Source of the DNA: CAKZYD01 sp039814715
GTDB taxonomy: Bacteria; Pseudomonadota; Alphaproteobacteria; Sphingomonadales; CAKZYD01
Direction of reading: 5' to 3'
Length of the DNA: 64,000 bases
Assembly: GCA_039814715.1 (NCBI GenBank)
Contig: JBCCAR010000001.1
Coordinates: forward strand, 124,001-188,000
Made by a program: the position numbers and the translations under genes. Under the pieces are notes generated by a model, which searched no databases, had not been told where the DNA came from, and saw nothing but the letters and a program-made list of their open reading frames with translations. Of the stretch, positions 17,198-26,219 are shown one piece after another; positions within the stretch are counted from its first letter, which is position 1; each line of letters opens with the position of its first letter.

Positions 17198-20100
17198 CGC
17201 AGCCCCAGTCAATGTGGTGCTCATCACGCTCGACAATCATATGTCGAGCGCAGTGGACGAAGCGCGCGCGCTGCTGCGCCCCGATCTTCCAGGCCTGACC
17301 CTGTCCGTCCACGCAGCGACGGACTGGGCTGAAAATGAAGAGAGCTTGAAGGCCTGCAAAGACGACATTGCCAAAGGCGACATCATTGTTGCGACCATGC
17401 TGTTTGTTGAAGAGCATGTGAAAGCCGTCCTGCCAGACTTAGAGGCTCGCCGCGACAGCTGCGATGCCATGGTGTGCTGCATGTCTGCAGGCGAGGTCAT
17501 GAAGAACACCGCCATGGGCGGTTTTCGCATGGACGGAAAACAGTCAGGCCCAATGGCGCTTTTGAAAAAGCTGCGCGGCTCAAGTAAAAAAGGCAAAGAC
17601 ACCGGCAAAACAGCAGGCGAAAAGCAGATGAAAATGCTGCGCCGCTTACCAAAATTGCTGCGCTTTTTGCCCGGCAGCGCGCAAGATGCCCGCGCATATT
17701 TCCTAACCCTGCAATACCGCCTCGCTGCCAGCCAAGACAATATCGCCAACATGGTGCGTATGCTCGTTGGCCGGTATTCGCACAACGATCAAAAAGGGAC
17801 GCTTGGCGCTCTTACCTATACCGATCCAGCTGAGTATCCGGAAACCGGGCTTTATCATCCACGCGCCAAAAAAGCCCTGACGACCGACATTGCTGATTTG
17901 CCCCGCAATAAGAAAACGACAGGCACGGTGGGCTTGCTCTTGCTGCGCTCTTACCTGTTGTCGGGCGATACGGCCCATTATGACAGTGTGATCGACGCGC
18001 TGGAAAAGCGCGGCCTCAATGTCGTACCGGTCTTTAATAATGGCCTCGACATGCGCCCAGCGATCGACGCTTATCTATCGGGCGGAGATACCGGCGTAAA
18101 GATTGACGCGCTACTATCGCTGACGGGTTTTTCCCTGGTGGGCGGGCCTGCCTATAGCGATACGGATGCAGCAAGCAAAGCGCTCGAAACGCTTGATGTT
18201 CCTTATGTATCCGCAGCAATCACCGAGTTCCAATCTCTCCAGCAATGGGAAAACTCTGACGCTGGTCTAACGCCCATTGAAACAACGCTTATGATCGCTA
18301 TTCCAGAATTGGATGGCGCAACGGGCTCCCTCGTTTTTGGCGGACGCTCTGAAACAGGCGCTGACCGCAAGATGCAGCCGCAAGCCGAGCGGATTGACAT
18401 GCTTGCAAGCCGTGTCGCTAAGCTAGTCGCTTTGCGCAAGACGCAGCGAGCTCAGCGTAAGATTGCGCTGACGATTTTTAACTTTCCTCCCAATGCTGGC
18501 AATCTCGGGACCGCCGCCTTCCTCTCAGTGTTTGAATCGCTGCACGCAACCCTGCTGCGTTTGGACGAAGAAGGCTATGATGTGGGCGAAGTGCCTGCAG
18601 ATGCGGACGCCTTGCGCGGCGCTGTTCTCACAGGAAATGCAGAGCAGTATGGTGCGCTGGCGAATGTACACACGCTTATCCCAACGGATGACCATGTGCG
18701 CCGCGAAACGTATCTCGATCAAATTGAAGAGCAGTGGGGGCCAGCGCCGGGCCGCGAGTTTACCAACGGCTCTTCCATCTTTGTGCTCGGCAAACAATTC
18801 GGCAATGTGCTGATCGCGGTTCAGCCGGGCTTTGGCTATGAAGGCGATCCGATGCGCTTGCTCTTTGAAAAGGGCTTTGCGCCAACGCATGCGTTCTCGG
18901 CGTTCTATCGCTACATGAAAGAAGACTTCGCCGCCGACGCCGTGCTGCACTTTGGCACGCATGGCGCGCTGGAATTCATGCCAGGCAAACAAGTCGGCCT
19001 CACAGGGACATGCTGGCCTGACAGGCTCATTGGCGATCTGCCAAATTTCTACCTTTATGCGGCCAACAATCCGTCGGAAGGGACGATTGCCAAGCGCCGA
19101 TCTGCCGCGACACTGGTTTCGTATCTCACCCCGCCCGTTACGCAAGCAGGCCTCTATAAAGGCCTTAGCGAGCTCAAATCGTCGCTTGACCGGTTCCGTA
19201 ACCTCACGCCCGGCGATGATAAAGAACGCAGCAGCGTCTTTGAGCTTATCCTGGCCCAAGCTGAGCAACTTGATCTGGACAAAGACCTGCCTTGCGACAG
19301 CCGCAACCAGTTTGTCGAAGCGCTAAGCGCCGCGATGCTTGAGCTTGAGTATGCGCTGATCCCGCACGGCCTACATGTGGCTGGCCAGGGCATGAATGCA
19401 GCTGAGCGGTTCGATATGCTCACGCAGATAGCGCAAGCTGACGATGCTGGGCCTTTAGAACCATTGATCATCGAAAAGATCGTCAGCGGCGACATTTTAT
19501 CCGCGCCCGATAATCAAGATGCGCAATCACTGCTCATCGCGCGCTTGATTACCGCCAACGCCAATCTGGCGGACAACCGCGAGCTTGATGGGCTGATGAT
19601 CGCCCTGGACGGCAAATTTGTTAGCCCATCGCCCAGCGGCGATCTGATCCGCACGCCCGAAATGCTGCCGACGGGCCGCAACACCCACGGCTTCGACCCC
19701 TTCAGCATTCCAAATGCCTTTGCAGTGACCGACGGTACGCGCCAAGCGGCCAAAGTCCTGGACCGCCACCTCGAGACAAGCAACAAACTGCCAGAGACGA
19801 TCGCAGTGGTTCTATGGGGTACAGATAACTTAAAATCGGCGGGCGGGCCGATTGCCCAGGCGCTGGCCTTGCTCGGCGCGCGGCCTCGGCTGGATAGCTA
19901 TAACCGCGTATGCGGCGCTGAACTCATCCCGCTGGACGAGCTGATGCGACCGCGCATTGATGTTGTGATGACGCTGTCGGGTATTTTCCGCGATTTGTTG
20001 CCGCTCCAATCGAGCATGCTGGCCGAGGCAAGTTATTTAGCCGCCACTGCCGATGAGCCGGAAGACCAGAATTATGTGCGCAAACACGCCCTTGCTTATG

Positions 20101-20861
20101 CGCGCGAGCATGGCTGCGACCTTGAAGAAGCTGCTTACAGGGTATTCTCAAATGGCGACGGAGCCTACGGCGCAAACGTCAACTATCTGATCGGCTCTAG
20201 CGCCTGGACCGACGATGAGGAAATTGCCTCAACCTACACAAACCGCAAGAGCTTTGCCATCAACCGCAAGGGCAAAACCACCAAGCAGATGGACCTCTTA
20301 AACTCCGTCCTTGGGCAAGTTGATATGGCCTATCAAAGCCTTGACTCTGTGGAGCTCGGCGTCACAACCATTGATCATTATTTCGATACGCTCGGCGGGA
20401 TTTCAAAATCTGTTTCCCTCGCCAAAGGCGGCGCCGACATTCCGGTCTACATTTCCGACCAGACGCAAGGCGAAGGCAAAGTCCGCACGCTCAGCGAGCA
20501 GGTGTCCTTAGAAACAAGGACCCGTTCGCTGAACCCGAAATGGTATGAGGGCATGCTGGACCACGGCTATGAAGGCGTGCGCCAAATTGAAGCGCAAATC
20601 TCCAATACGGTTGGCTGGTCCGCCACGACAGGCGATGTGCAGCCCTGGGTCTATCAAGAGCTGAGCGAGACGTTTGTTCTTGATGAAGACATGCGCAATC
20701 GGCTGGCGGACATGAACCCAGCTTCATCCTCGCGCATGATCAACCGGCTGATTGAAGCAAGTGAACGTGACTATTGGCAGCCCGATGCGGACACGCTCGA
20801 TGCGCTGCAAAATGCAAGTGAAGAATTGGAAGACCGCCTCGAAGGAGTAGAAACGGTATGA
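17169..20861 (+). CDS. bchH: Magnesium chelatase subunit H
   Basis: This 1230-residue porphyrin-binding subunit of Mg-chelatase inserts Mg2+ into protoporphyrin IX with BchI and BchD. Characteristic segments include the N-terminal NVVLITLDNHM, the central VLHFGTHGALEFMPGKQVG and the C-terminal LNPKWYEGMLDHGYEGV. The start at 17169 is preferred to 17136 because GGAG precedes it, and it gives a 29-nt overlap with bchB. A Lys-rich insertion (about residues 135–165, SSKKGKDTGKTAGEKQMK) lies in the usual variable region. A long open frame on the opposite strand is a shadow. Confidence 0.97.
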   Translation: MKRNPISAGNAAPVNVVLITLDNHMSSAVDEARALLRPDLPGLTLSVHAATDWAENEESLKACKDDIAKGDIIVATMLFVEEHVKAVLPDLEARRDSCDAMVCCMSAGEVMKNTAMGGFRMDGKQSGPMALLKKLRGSSKKGKDTGKTAGEKQMKMLRRLPKLLRFLPGSAQDARAYFLTLQYRLAASQDNIANMVRMLVGRYSHNDQKGTLGALTYTDPAEYPETGLYHPRAKKALTTDIADLPRNKKTTGTVGLLLLRSYLLSGDTAHYDSVIDALEKRGLNVVPVFNNGLDMRPAIDAYLSGGDTGVKIDALLSLTGFSLVGGPAYSDTDAASKALETLDVPYVSAAITEFQSLQQWENSDAGLTPIETTLMIAIPELDGATGSLVFGGRSETGADRKMQPQAERIDMLASRVAKLVALRKTQRAQRKIALTIFNFPPNAGNLGTAAFLSVFESLHATLLRLDEEGYDVGEVPADADALRGAVLTGNAEQYGALANVHTLIPTDDHVRRETYLDQIEEQWGPAPGREFTNGSSIFVLGKQFGNVLIAVQPGFGYEGDPMRLLFEKGFAPTHAFSAFYRYMKEDFAADAVLHFGTHGALEFMPGKQVGLTGTCWPDRLIGDLPNFYLYAANNPSEGTIAKRRSAATLVSYLTPPVTQAGLYKGLSELKSSLDRFRNLTPGDDKERSSVFELILAQAEQLDLDKDLPCDSRNQFVEALSAAMLELEYALIPHGLHVAGQGMNAAERFDMLTQIAQADDAGPLEPLIIEKIVSGDILSAPDNQDAQSLLIARLITANANLADNRELDGLMIALDGKFVSPSPSGDLIRTPEMLPTGRNTHGFDPFSIPNAFAVTDGTRQAAKVLDRHLETSNKLPETIAVVLWGTDNLKSAGGPIAQALALLGARPRLDSYNRVCGAELIPLDELMRPRIDVVMTLSGIFRDLLPLQSSMLAEASYLAATADEPEDQNYVRKHALAYAREHGCDLEEAAYRVFSNGDGAYGANVNYLIGSSAWTDDEEIASTYTNRKSFAINRKGKTTKQMDLLNSVLGQVDMAYQSLDSVELGVTTIDHYFDTLGGISKSVSLAKGGADIPVYISDQTQGEGKVRTLSEQVSLETRTRSLNPKWYEGMLDHGYEGVRQIEAQISNTVGWSATTGDVQPWVYQELSETFVLDEDMRNRLADMNPASSSRMINRLIEASERDYWQPDADTLDALQNASEELEDRLEGVETV

Positions 20862-21778
20862 CCATCGCCCCCCAGAATGCGGAGCTTAAGGGCAAGCGCC
20901 GATCCATCATCCATGGAGCAGACGGCGAAGGGAGCACGCAGGTGCACCTCGATCCAAACATGGATATCGGCAATGCAAAAGTCTTTGCCGTCTATGGCAA
21001 AGGGGGAATTGGCAAATCGACGACATCCTCTAACCTGTCTGCCGCGTTTTCTAAGATTGGGAAACGCGTGCTGCAGATTGGCTGCGACCCAAAGCATGAT
21101 TCCACCTTCACGTTGACCAAGCGCTTGGTGCCAACCGTCATCGATGCGCTTGAAGAAGTCGCCTTCCATTCTGAGGAGCTACGCCCAGACGACTTCGTTT
21201 ATGAAGGCTATAACGGCGTGATGTGCGTTGAGGCTGGTGGGCCGCCTGCTGGTACAGGCTGCGGCGGCTATGTGGTCGGCCAAACTGTGAAACTGCTGAA
21301 AGAACATCATTTGCTGGAAGACTCAGACGTCGTGATCTTCGACGTTCTCGGCGATGTGGTCTGCGGCGGCTTTGCCTCCCCGCTGCAACATGCCGAGCGC
21401 GCGCTGATCGTCACCGCGAATGACTTTGACTCGATCTTCGCCATGAACCGGATTGCGTCGGCGATCGGCGCAAAATCTAAGAACTACGAAGTCCGCGTCG
21501 GCGGCGTCATCGCCAATCGCTCTAAAGACACCGATGAAATTGACCGTTTCAACAAAGCGGTTGGGATGGACAAGATAGCGCATTTCCCTGATCTTGATGT
21601 GATCCGCCGCTCCCGGCTGAAAAAATCGACGATCTTCGAAATGGAAGAGTCGCCCGAACTGACCGCCGTTCAGGATGAGTATCTAAAGCTCGCTCAGATT
21701 TTGTGGGAAGGCGGCGATCCCTTTACGCCAACACCCATGAAAGACCGGGAAATCTTTGACTTCTTGGGCTTTGATTGA
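20858..21778 (+). CDS. bchL: Dark-operative protochlorophyllide reductase iron protein
   Basis: This 306-residue NifH-like ATPase dimer passes electrons to BchNB. The Walker A loop is GKGGIGKSTTSSNLS. The cysteines for the bridging 4Fe-4S cluster lie in GPPAGTGCGGYV and DVLGDVVCGGF. The ATG overlaps the bchH stop (ATGA). A 40-residue N-terminal extension ahead of the nucleotide-binding core is normal for BchL. Confidence 0.97.
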   Translation: MTIAPQNAELKGKRRSIIHGADGEGSTQVHLDPNMDIGNAKVFAVYGKGGIGKSTTSSNLSAAFSKIGKRVLQIGCDPKHDSTFTLTKRLVPTVIDALEEVAFHSEELRPDDFVYEGYNGVMCVEAGGPPAGTGCGGYVVGQTVKLLKEHHLLEDSDVVIFDVLGDVVCGGFASPLQHAERALIVTANDFDSIFAMNRIASAIGAKSKNYEVRVGGVIANRSKDTDEIDRFNKAVGMDKIAHFPDLDVIRRSRLKKSTIFEMEESPELTAVQDEYLKLAQILWEGGDPFTPTPMKDREIFDFLGFD

Positions 21779-21790
21779 GGCGCGCGGACG

Positions 21791-22489
21791 ATGACTGATA
21801 CGGCATATAAAGCCAGGCGCGGCGAGCTGGAGACTTACTTCGGCAAAACGGCAGCTGATAAGTGGGTCGCTCTGACGTCCAATGGACCGGTGAGCATGAT
21901 CCGCGAAACTGTGCGCGAAGGCAGAGACGCTATGCGCTCAACTCTGCTCGACTGGCTGCCGCAAGACCTGACGGGTGCGCGCCTGCTCGACGCTGGCTGC
22001 GGCCCGGGCATGCTGTCTATGGAAGCTGCGTGCCGCGGCGCAGATGTGGTCGGCGTTGATCTATCGTCAGCACTTATCGATGTCGCCAATGAACGCACAC
22101 CAGAAAACCTTAAAAGCAAAATCAGCTATCACGCTGGTGATATGACAGACCCTGCAACGGGCGCCTTTGACTTCATCGTCGCCATGGACAGCGTCATTCA
22201 CTACGACCTGCCACATATCACCGAGTTGCTGGGCGGCTTTGCGGCGCGGGCATCAAAAGGTCTGCTTTTCACCTTTGCCCCGCGCACGCCAATGCTGGCA
22301 GTCATGCACGCTGCAGGGAAAGCCTTCCCGCGCAATGATCGATCTCCTGCAATTGTGCCGATCAGCCAAAAGAGTATTGAACGCGCAGTGGCATCTGCGC
22401 CAAAGCTGAATGACTTTGAAATCAAGCACACGCACAAGATTTCAACAGCGTTTTATAAATCCCAAGCGATGGAATTGATGGCAAAGTGA
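21791..22489 (+). CDS. bchM: Mg-protoporphyrin IX O-methyltransferase
   Basis: This 232-residue SAM-dependent methyltransferase esterifies the C13 propionate of Mg-protoporphyrin IX. The SAM loop is LLDAGCGPGMLSMEAA near residue 65; the C-terminal HTHKISTAFYKSQAMELM is typical of BchM. It lies 12 nt after bchL. Its TGA overlaps the GTG start of lhaA, so expression of the assembly factor is coupled to pigment synthesis. Confidence 0.96.
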   Translation: MTDTAYKARRGELETYFGKTAADKWVALTSNGPVSMIRETVREGRDAMRSTLLDWLPQDLTGARLLDAGCGPGMLSMEAACRGADVVGVDLSSALIDVANERTPENLKSKISYHAGDMTDPATGAFDFIVAMDSVIHYDLPHITELLGGFAARASKGLLFTFAPRTPMLAVMHAAGKAFPRNDRSPAIVPISQKSIERAVASAPKLNDFEIKHTHKISTAFYKSQAMELMAK

Positions 22490-23931
22490 CACAGCAGCCG
22501 ACATCGCAGCAGCGCATGACCATGGCTCAGCTATGGCAAAGCGTTGGCACGCGCTTCCTGCCCTTTGCAGATGCCGCGTCCGATACGTTGCCGCTTGGCC
22601 GGTTGCTGCGCCTTTCGCTGTTCCAAGTGGCTGTGGGCATGGCCACGGTGTTGCTAACAGGCACGTTAAACCGTGTAATGATTTTAGAGCTCGGTGTGTC
22701 GTCCGCGCTTGTTGCGGTGATGGTGGCCCTGCCCTTTTTATTTGCTCCGGCGCGCGCGCTCATCGGCCACAAGTCAGACACGCACCGCTCGCTACTGGGC
22801 TGGCGCAGGGTACCCTATCTTTGGTTTGGCTCCATCCTGCAATTTGGCGGCCTCGCCATTATGCCCTTCGCGCTCTTGTTACTGCAGTCTCAAACCAGCG
22901 GACCCGAGTGGATCGGGCCAGTCGCTGCTGCCCTTGCATTTTTGATGACAGGGATTGGCATTCATACGGTGCAAACAGCTGGCTTAGCGCTCGCAACCGA
23001 TATTTCTCCAGAAGACAGCCGTCCGCGCGTGGTGGCGCTGATTTATGTGATGCTACTCGTTGGCATGTTCATAAGCGCGATCGTGTTTGGCGCCTTGCTA
23101 GAGAACTTCAGTGCCAAGCGTCTCATCCAAGTGGTTCAAGGCGCTGCGGCGGCTACAATCGTGCTCAACTTGATTGCCCTTTGGAAGCAAGAAGCGCGGC
23201 AGCCCGCACTGACATCCCCCAGGAAAACACACCCCACCTTTACGCAGGCATGGGCACACTTCCAGCAAGACCGCCGCAGCGCGCGTTTGCTCGTTGCCGT
23301 GGCGCTGGGCACCATTGGTTTTTCGATGCAAGATGTTCTTCTTGAGCCTTATGGCGGCCAGGTGTTGAAGCTGAGTGTGTCGCAAACCACCCTTCTCACA
23401 GCTTGGTTTGCTGCAGGGACGCTGGGCGGCTTTGCTATTGCTGGCAAGTTTTTAGCAAGTGGGTTTAACGCCTATCGTTTGTCAGCGTTTGGCGCACTTG
23501 TCGGCGTCATCGCCTTTTGCTGCGTTGTTTTTGCAGCGCCCTTATCATCAGCGAACCTGTTTCGCTGCGGTGCTTTCTTGATTGGCACAGGCGGCGGGCT
23601 GTTTACACTCGGCACTTTGATCGCTTGCATGGACAAGGCAAAGACGAATGGTTCGGGCTTAGCGCTCGGCGCTTGGGGCGCTGTTCAAGCATCAGCAGTC
23701 GGGATTGGCCTCGCCTCTGGCGGCATCATTCGAGACAGTGTTTCAGCCCTTTCCGGCGCCGGATATGGGCCAATTTTTTCTGACCCAGCCTTTGGCTACA
23801 GCGTCGTCTATCACATCGATATCGCGTTCCTTTTCTTCAGCCTGATCGCGATAGGCCCCCTAGTTCGCTTTTCGGAGACATCCAGAAGCGCGCACAGGGA
23901 AAATCTGGGCTTGGCTGAATTACCAAGCTGA
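22486..23931 (+). CDS. lhaA: LhaA (PucC-family) LH1 assembly protein
   Basis: This 481-residue protein has about 12 membrane spans and the PucC family signatures LNRVMILELGVSSALVAVMVALPFLFAPARALIGHKSD-like at the N-terminus (abbreviated: NRVMILELGV and PARALIGHKSD) and HTVQTAGLALATDI in the middle. LhaA assists LH1 antenna assembly, probably by delivering bacteriochlorophyll to the alpha and beta polypeptides. It starts with GTG overlapping the bchM stop. Position after bchM and before puhA is standard. It is distinct from the second PucC-like protein next to bchG. Confidence 0.94.
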   Translation: MTQQPTSQQRMTMAQLWQSVGTRFLPFADAASDTLPLGRLLRLSLFQVAVGMATVLLTGTLNRVMILELGVSSALVAVMVALPFLFAPARALIGHKSDTHRSLLGWRRVPYLWFGSILQFGGLAIMPFALLLLQSQTSGPEWIGPVAAALAFLMTGIGIHTVQTAGLALATDISPEDSRPRVVALIYVMLLVGMFISAIVFGALLENFSAKRLIQVVQGAAAATIVLNLIALWKQEARQPALTSPRKTHPTFTQAWAHFQQDRRSARLLVAVALGTIGFSMQDVLLEPYGGQVLKLSVSQTTLLTAWFAAGTLGGFAIAGKFLASGFNAYRLSAFGALVGVIAFCCVVFAAPLSSANLFRCGAFLIGTGGGLFTLGTLIACMDKAKTNGSGLALGAWGAVQASAVGIGLASGGIIRDSVSALSGAGYGPIFSDPAFGYSVVYHIDIAFLFFSLIAIGPLVRFSETSRSAHRENLGLAELPS

Positions 23932-23950
23932 ACTTAAATGGAGCAAGTAA

Positions 23951-24727
23951 ATGGTTGAAATCGTTGGAAATATTGATGTAGCCCAGATGGTGCTTTATGC
24001 ATTTTGGCTCTTCTTTGCAGGGCTGATTTGGTATTTGCAGGCAGAAAGCCGCAGGGAAGGCTATCCGCTGGAAGAAGACCTGACGGGCGAATACAACAAA
24101 GACGCGTGGCTGTCTCTGCCGACCCCTAAGACTTTCAAGCTCCCCAACGGCCAAGGCGAGAGGACCTATCCCCATCCCGCAAACCGCGACACGCGCCCCA
24201 TTGCTGCCCGCCGTGCCTCAGGCTTAGCAGGCGCGCCGCTCATTCCAACTGGAGACCCGTTGGCAGATGGCGTTGGCCCTGCTGCTTGGGCAGAACGTCC
24301 TGATCATCCAGATCTGACGCCCCATGGCACAGCCAAAATCGTCCCCATGCGCGTCCTGCCTGAGTTTAAAGTTGCAGCGGGCGACATCGATCCGCGCGGT
24401 ATGAACGTGATTGCGGCCGATAATAAAGTTGCCGGCACCATCAGCGATGTTTGGATCGACCAGTCAGAATCTCTAATCCGTTATTTTGAAGTCTCGCTCG
24501 GGGATGAAACGCGCCTGATGCCGCTCCACTTTGCCATCCGGCGCGCAGCGCGCGGAGGCCGCGGCAAGGAGTATTTCGTTCGTTCTCTGCTCGCTGAGCA
24601 ATTCAAAAATGTGCCCCAAACCGCTTCTCCGGAGAAGATCACCATGCTGGAAGAAGAGAAGATCATGGGATACTTCGGCGGCGGCAATATGTACGCAACC
24701 CCAACACGTTCGGAGCCATTGATATGA
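23951..24727 (+). CDS. puhA: Reaction centre subunit H
   Basis: This 258-residue subunit has one N-terminal transmembrane helix (about residues 12–30) and a cytoplasmic PRC-barrel domain that caps the L and M subunits and forms the proton path to QB. YLQAESRREGYPLEED after the helix and the motif DVWIDQSESLIRYFEV are diagnostic. The length is typical. It starts 19 nt after lhaA, and its TGA overlaps the puhB start. Confidence 0.96.
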   Translation: MVEIVGNIDVAQMVLYAFWLFFAGLIWYLQAESRREGYPLEEDLTGEYNKDAWLSLPTPKTFKLPNGQGERTYPHPANRDTRPIAARRASGLAGAPLIPTGDPLADGVGPAAWAERPDHPDLTPHGTAKIVPMRVLPEFKVAAGDIDPRGMNVIAADNKVAGTISDVWIDQSESLIRYFEVSLGDETRLMPLHFAIRRAARGGRGKEYFVRSLLAEQFKNVPQTASPEKITMLEEEKIMGYFGGGNMYATPTRSEPLI

Positions 24728-25416
24728 GCCACGACGACTTTGAAAAAGAGCCAATTCCGGGCCTTCCAGCGCATCTACCAGAAGGCGAGAACATCCTTTG
24801 GCAAGGCGCGCCAGACCAGGCAGCCTTTCTGCGCAAGGTTCTCAACATTCGCTTGATTTGCCTGTATTTCGCACTGGTCTTTGTCTGGAATGTGGGAACG
24901 GCCTTTTATGACGGCCGCGCGCCGATGGAGATAGCGTTAACTGCAGCATGGACAGCCGCTCTTTGCGGCATCGTATATGCGATGGGGTATTGGTTCGCTG
25001 GCGCAGTTGCGCGCTCGACCATGTATACCATTACCAACAAGCGTGTCGTAATGCGCTTTGGCGTTGCCATTCCAGTCACTTTCAATTTGCCCTTCACGCA
25101 GATCACATCCGCTGATGTAAAAATGCTGGATGGCGATAGCGGCACAATCAGCCTCTCTTTGAAAGAGCACACCAAAATCTCCTGGGCTATTCTATGGCCG
25201 CATGCGCGCCCTTGGAAGGTTGGTAAGCCATGCCCTGCTCTGCGCGCTGTTGGCGATGCCAGCACCGCAGCGCAAGTTCTGTCTGATGCACTGCGCGCCG
25301 CCCATGGCCAAGAGCGCCTAAACCTGCGCATCGCAAAACCAGGCAAAGCTGAGGCCGCGCCATCTTTTGCAGGCAGCGCGCGTCCAGTTGGCGCCATGTC
25401 CATGGACGGAATTTAA
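24724..25416 (+). CDS. puhB: Photosynthetic complex assembly protein PuhB
   Basis: This 230-residue membrane protein has a PH-like domain. LPEGENILWQGAPDQAAFLRKV at the N-terminus (seen as EGENILWQG) and the three membrane spans that follow are typical. ITNKRVVMRFGVAIP leads into the PH-like part. PuhB is needed for efficient assembly of the reaction centre and LH1 in Rhodobacter. It overlaps puhA by 4 nt. Confidence 0.93.
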   Translation: MSHDDFEKEPIPGLPAHLPEGENILWQGAPDQAAFLRKVLNIRLICLYFALVFVWNVGTAFYDGRAPMEIALTAAWTAALCGIVYAMGYWFAGAVARSTMYTITNKRVVMRFGVAIPVTFNLPFTQITSADVKMLDGDSGTISLSLKEHTKISWAILWPHARPWKVGKPCPALRAVGDASTAAQVLSDALRAAHGQERLNLRIAKPGKAEAAPSFAGSARPVGAMSMDGI

Positions 25417-25444
25417 GGCGCCCACGCGAAAGGAAAAACGGACC

Positions 25445-25915
25445 ATGACAGCTCACACGCACCAAAACCAGATCACCGGTGTTCATAAATTGCCGCTCTA
25501 TGGCGCACTTGCTGTGGTGATTTTCTCGGTTGCTGCCATTGCTATATCGTCTTGGACCGGGCAAGGCCGTGTTGGCAGAACCATTGGAACGCCCGTCGCC
25601 CAGCGCGATATCATGTTCCGCAACGATGCCAGCGGCACGGTCCAGGTGCTTGATGCACAAACGCGGGCGCAAGTTGCAACCTTCGACGTTGGTGAAGGGG
25701 CATTTCTGCGCGCGGCCATCCGCAGCATGAGCTTGAACCGTTCGTCCCAAGGCGTTGACTATACCTTGCCCTACACCGTCTCCCAGTCGGCAGACGGCAA
25801 GCTTGCCGTCATTGACCCAGCCACTGGCCATTCCATCTCACTCAACGCATTTGGGCGCGTTGCCATCGAGTCTTTTGCCAAAATACTCCCAAATTCTCCC
25901 AAGAACAGGCGCTAA
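25445..25915 (+). CDS. puhC: Photosynthetic complex assembly protein PuhC
   Basis: This 156-residue protein has one membrane span near the N-terminus (about 20–38) and a periplasmic domain with RDIMFRNDASGTVQVLDA, typical of PuhC. PuhC affects RC-LH1 organisation in Rhodobacter. The start at 25445 is chosen because GAAAGGA lies upstream and upstream in-frame codons overlap puhB without resemblance to the family. It follows puhB by 28 nt. Confidence 0.9.
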   Translation: MTAHTHQNQITGVHKLPLYGALAVVIFSVAAIAISSWTGQGRVGRTIGTPVAQRDIMFRNDASGTVQVLDAQTRAQVATFDVGEGAFLRAAIRSMSLNRSSQGVDYTLPYTVSQSADGKLAVIDPATGHSISLNAFGRVAIESFAKILPNSPKNRR

Positions 25916-25916
25916 T

Positions 25917-26219
25917 ATGATGTCGATCAAATCACTGCTCCCCCAGACCCTTATTGTTGATTGCACGGTCGAAATAGAAAACACCTTTGAAAGCCTTCAT
26001 GCTCATGTTCGCTTTGATGATGGAACAACAGTCAACCCGGGCGATGAAGTCACCGTTCACGGCAAACCGATTGAAGTCCCTTACGGTGAACAGCAAATTT
26101 TCCGCCGCCGCGCGACGGTCAAACGTGCAAGCGCCATAGAGCGTATGTGGACCAAAGCCACCGGCGATTTAGACGTCATGGAATTATGCGAATTTAGTTT
26201 TTCGGAGACGAGACTATGA
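25917..26219 (+). CDS. Small conserved photosynthesis-cluster protein between puhC and acsF
   Basis: This 100-residue soluble protein begins MMSIKSLLPQTLIVDCTVE. It carries a short beta-rich core with DDGTTVNPGDEVTVHGKPIEVPYGE. It sits exactly where Rhodobacter-type clusters have a short reading frame between puhC and acsF. Its function is unknown to me. It begins one nucleotide after the puhC stop, and its TGA overlaps the acsF start, so it is surely translated with them. Confidence 0.75.
   Translation: MMSIKSLLPQTLIVDCTVEIENTFESLHAHVRFDDGTTVNPGDEVTVHGKPIEVPYGEQQIFRRRATVKRASAIERMWTKATGDLDVMELCEFSFSETRL

Noticed and set aside
18525..19268. 247-codon open frame antisense to bchH
   Set aside because: Fully inside a conserved bchH region, rich in Arg/Ala without domain features.
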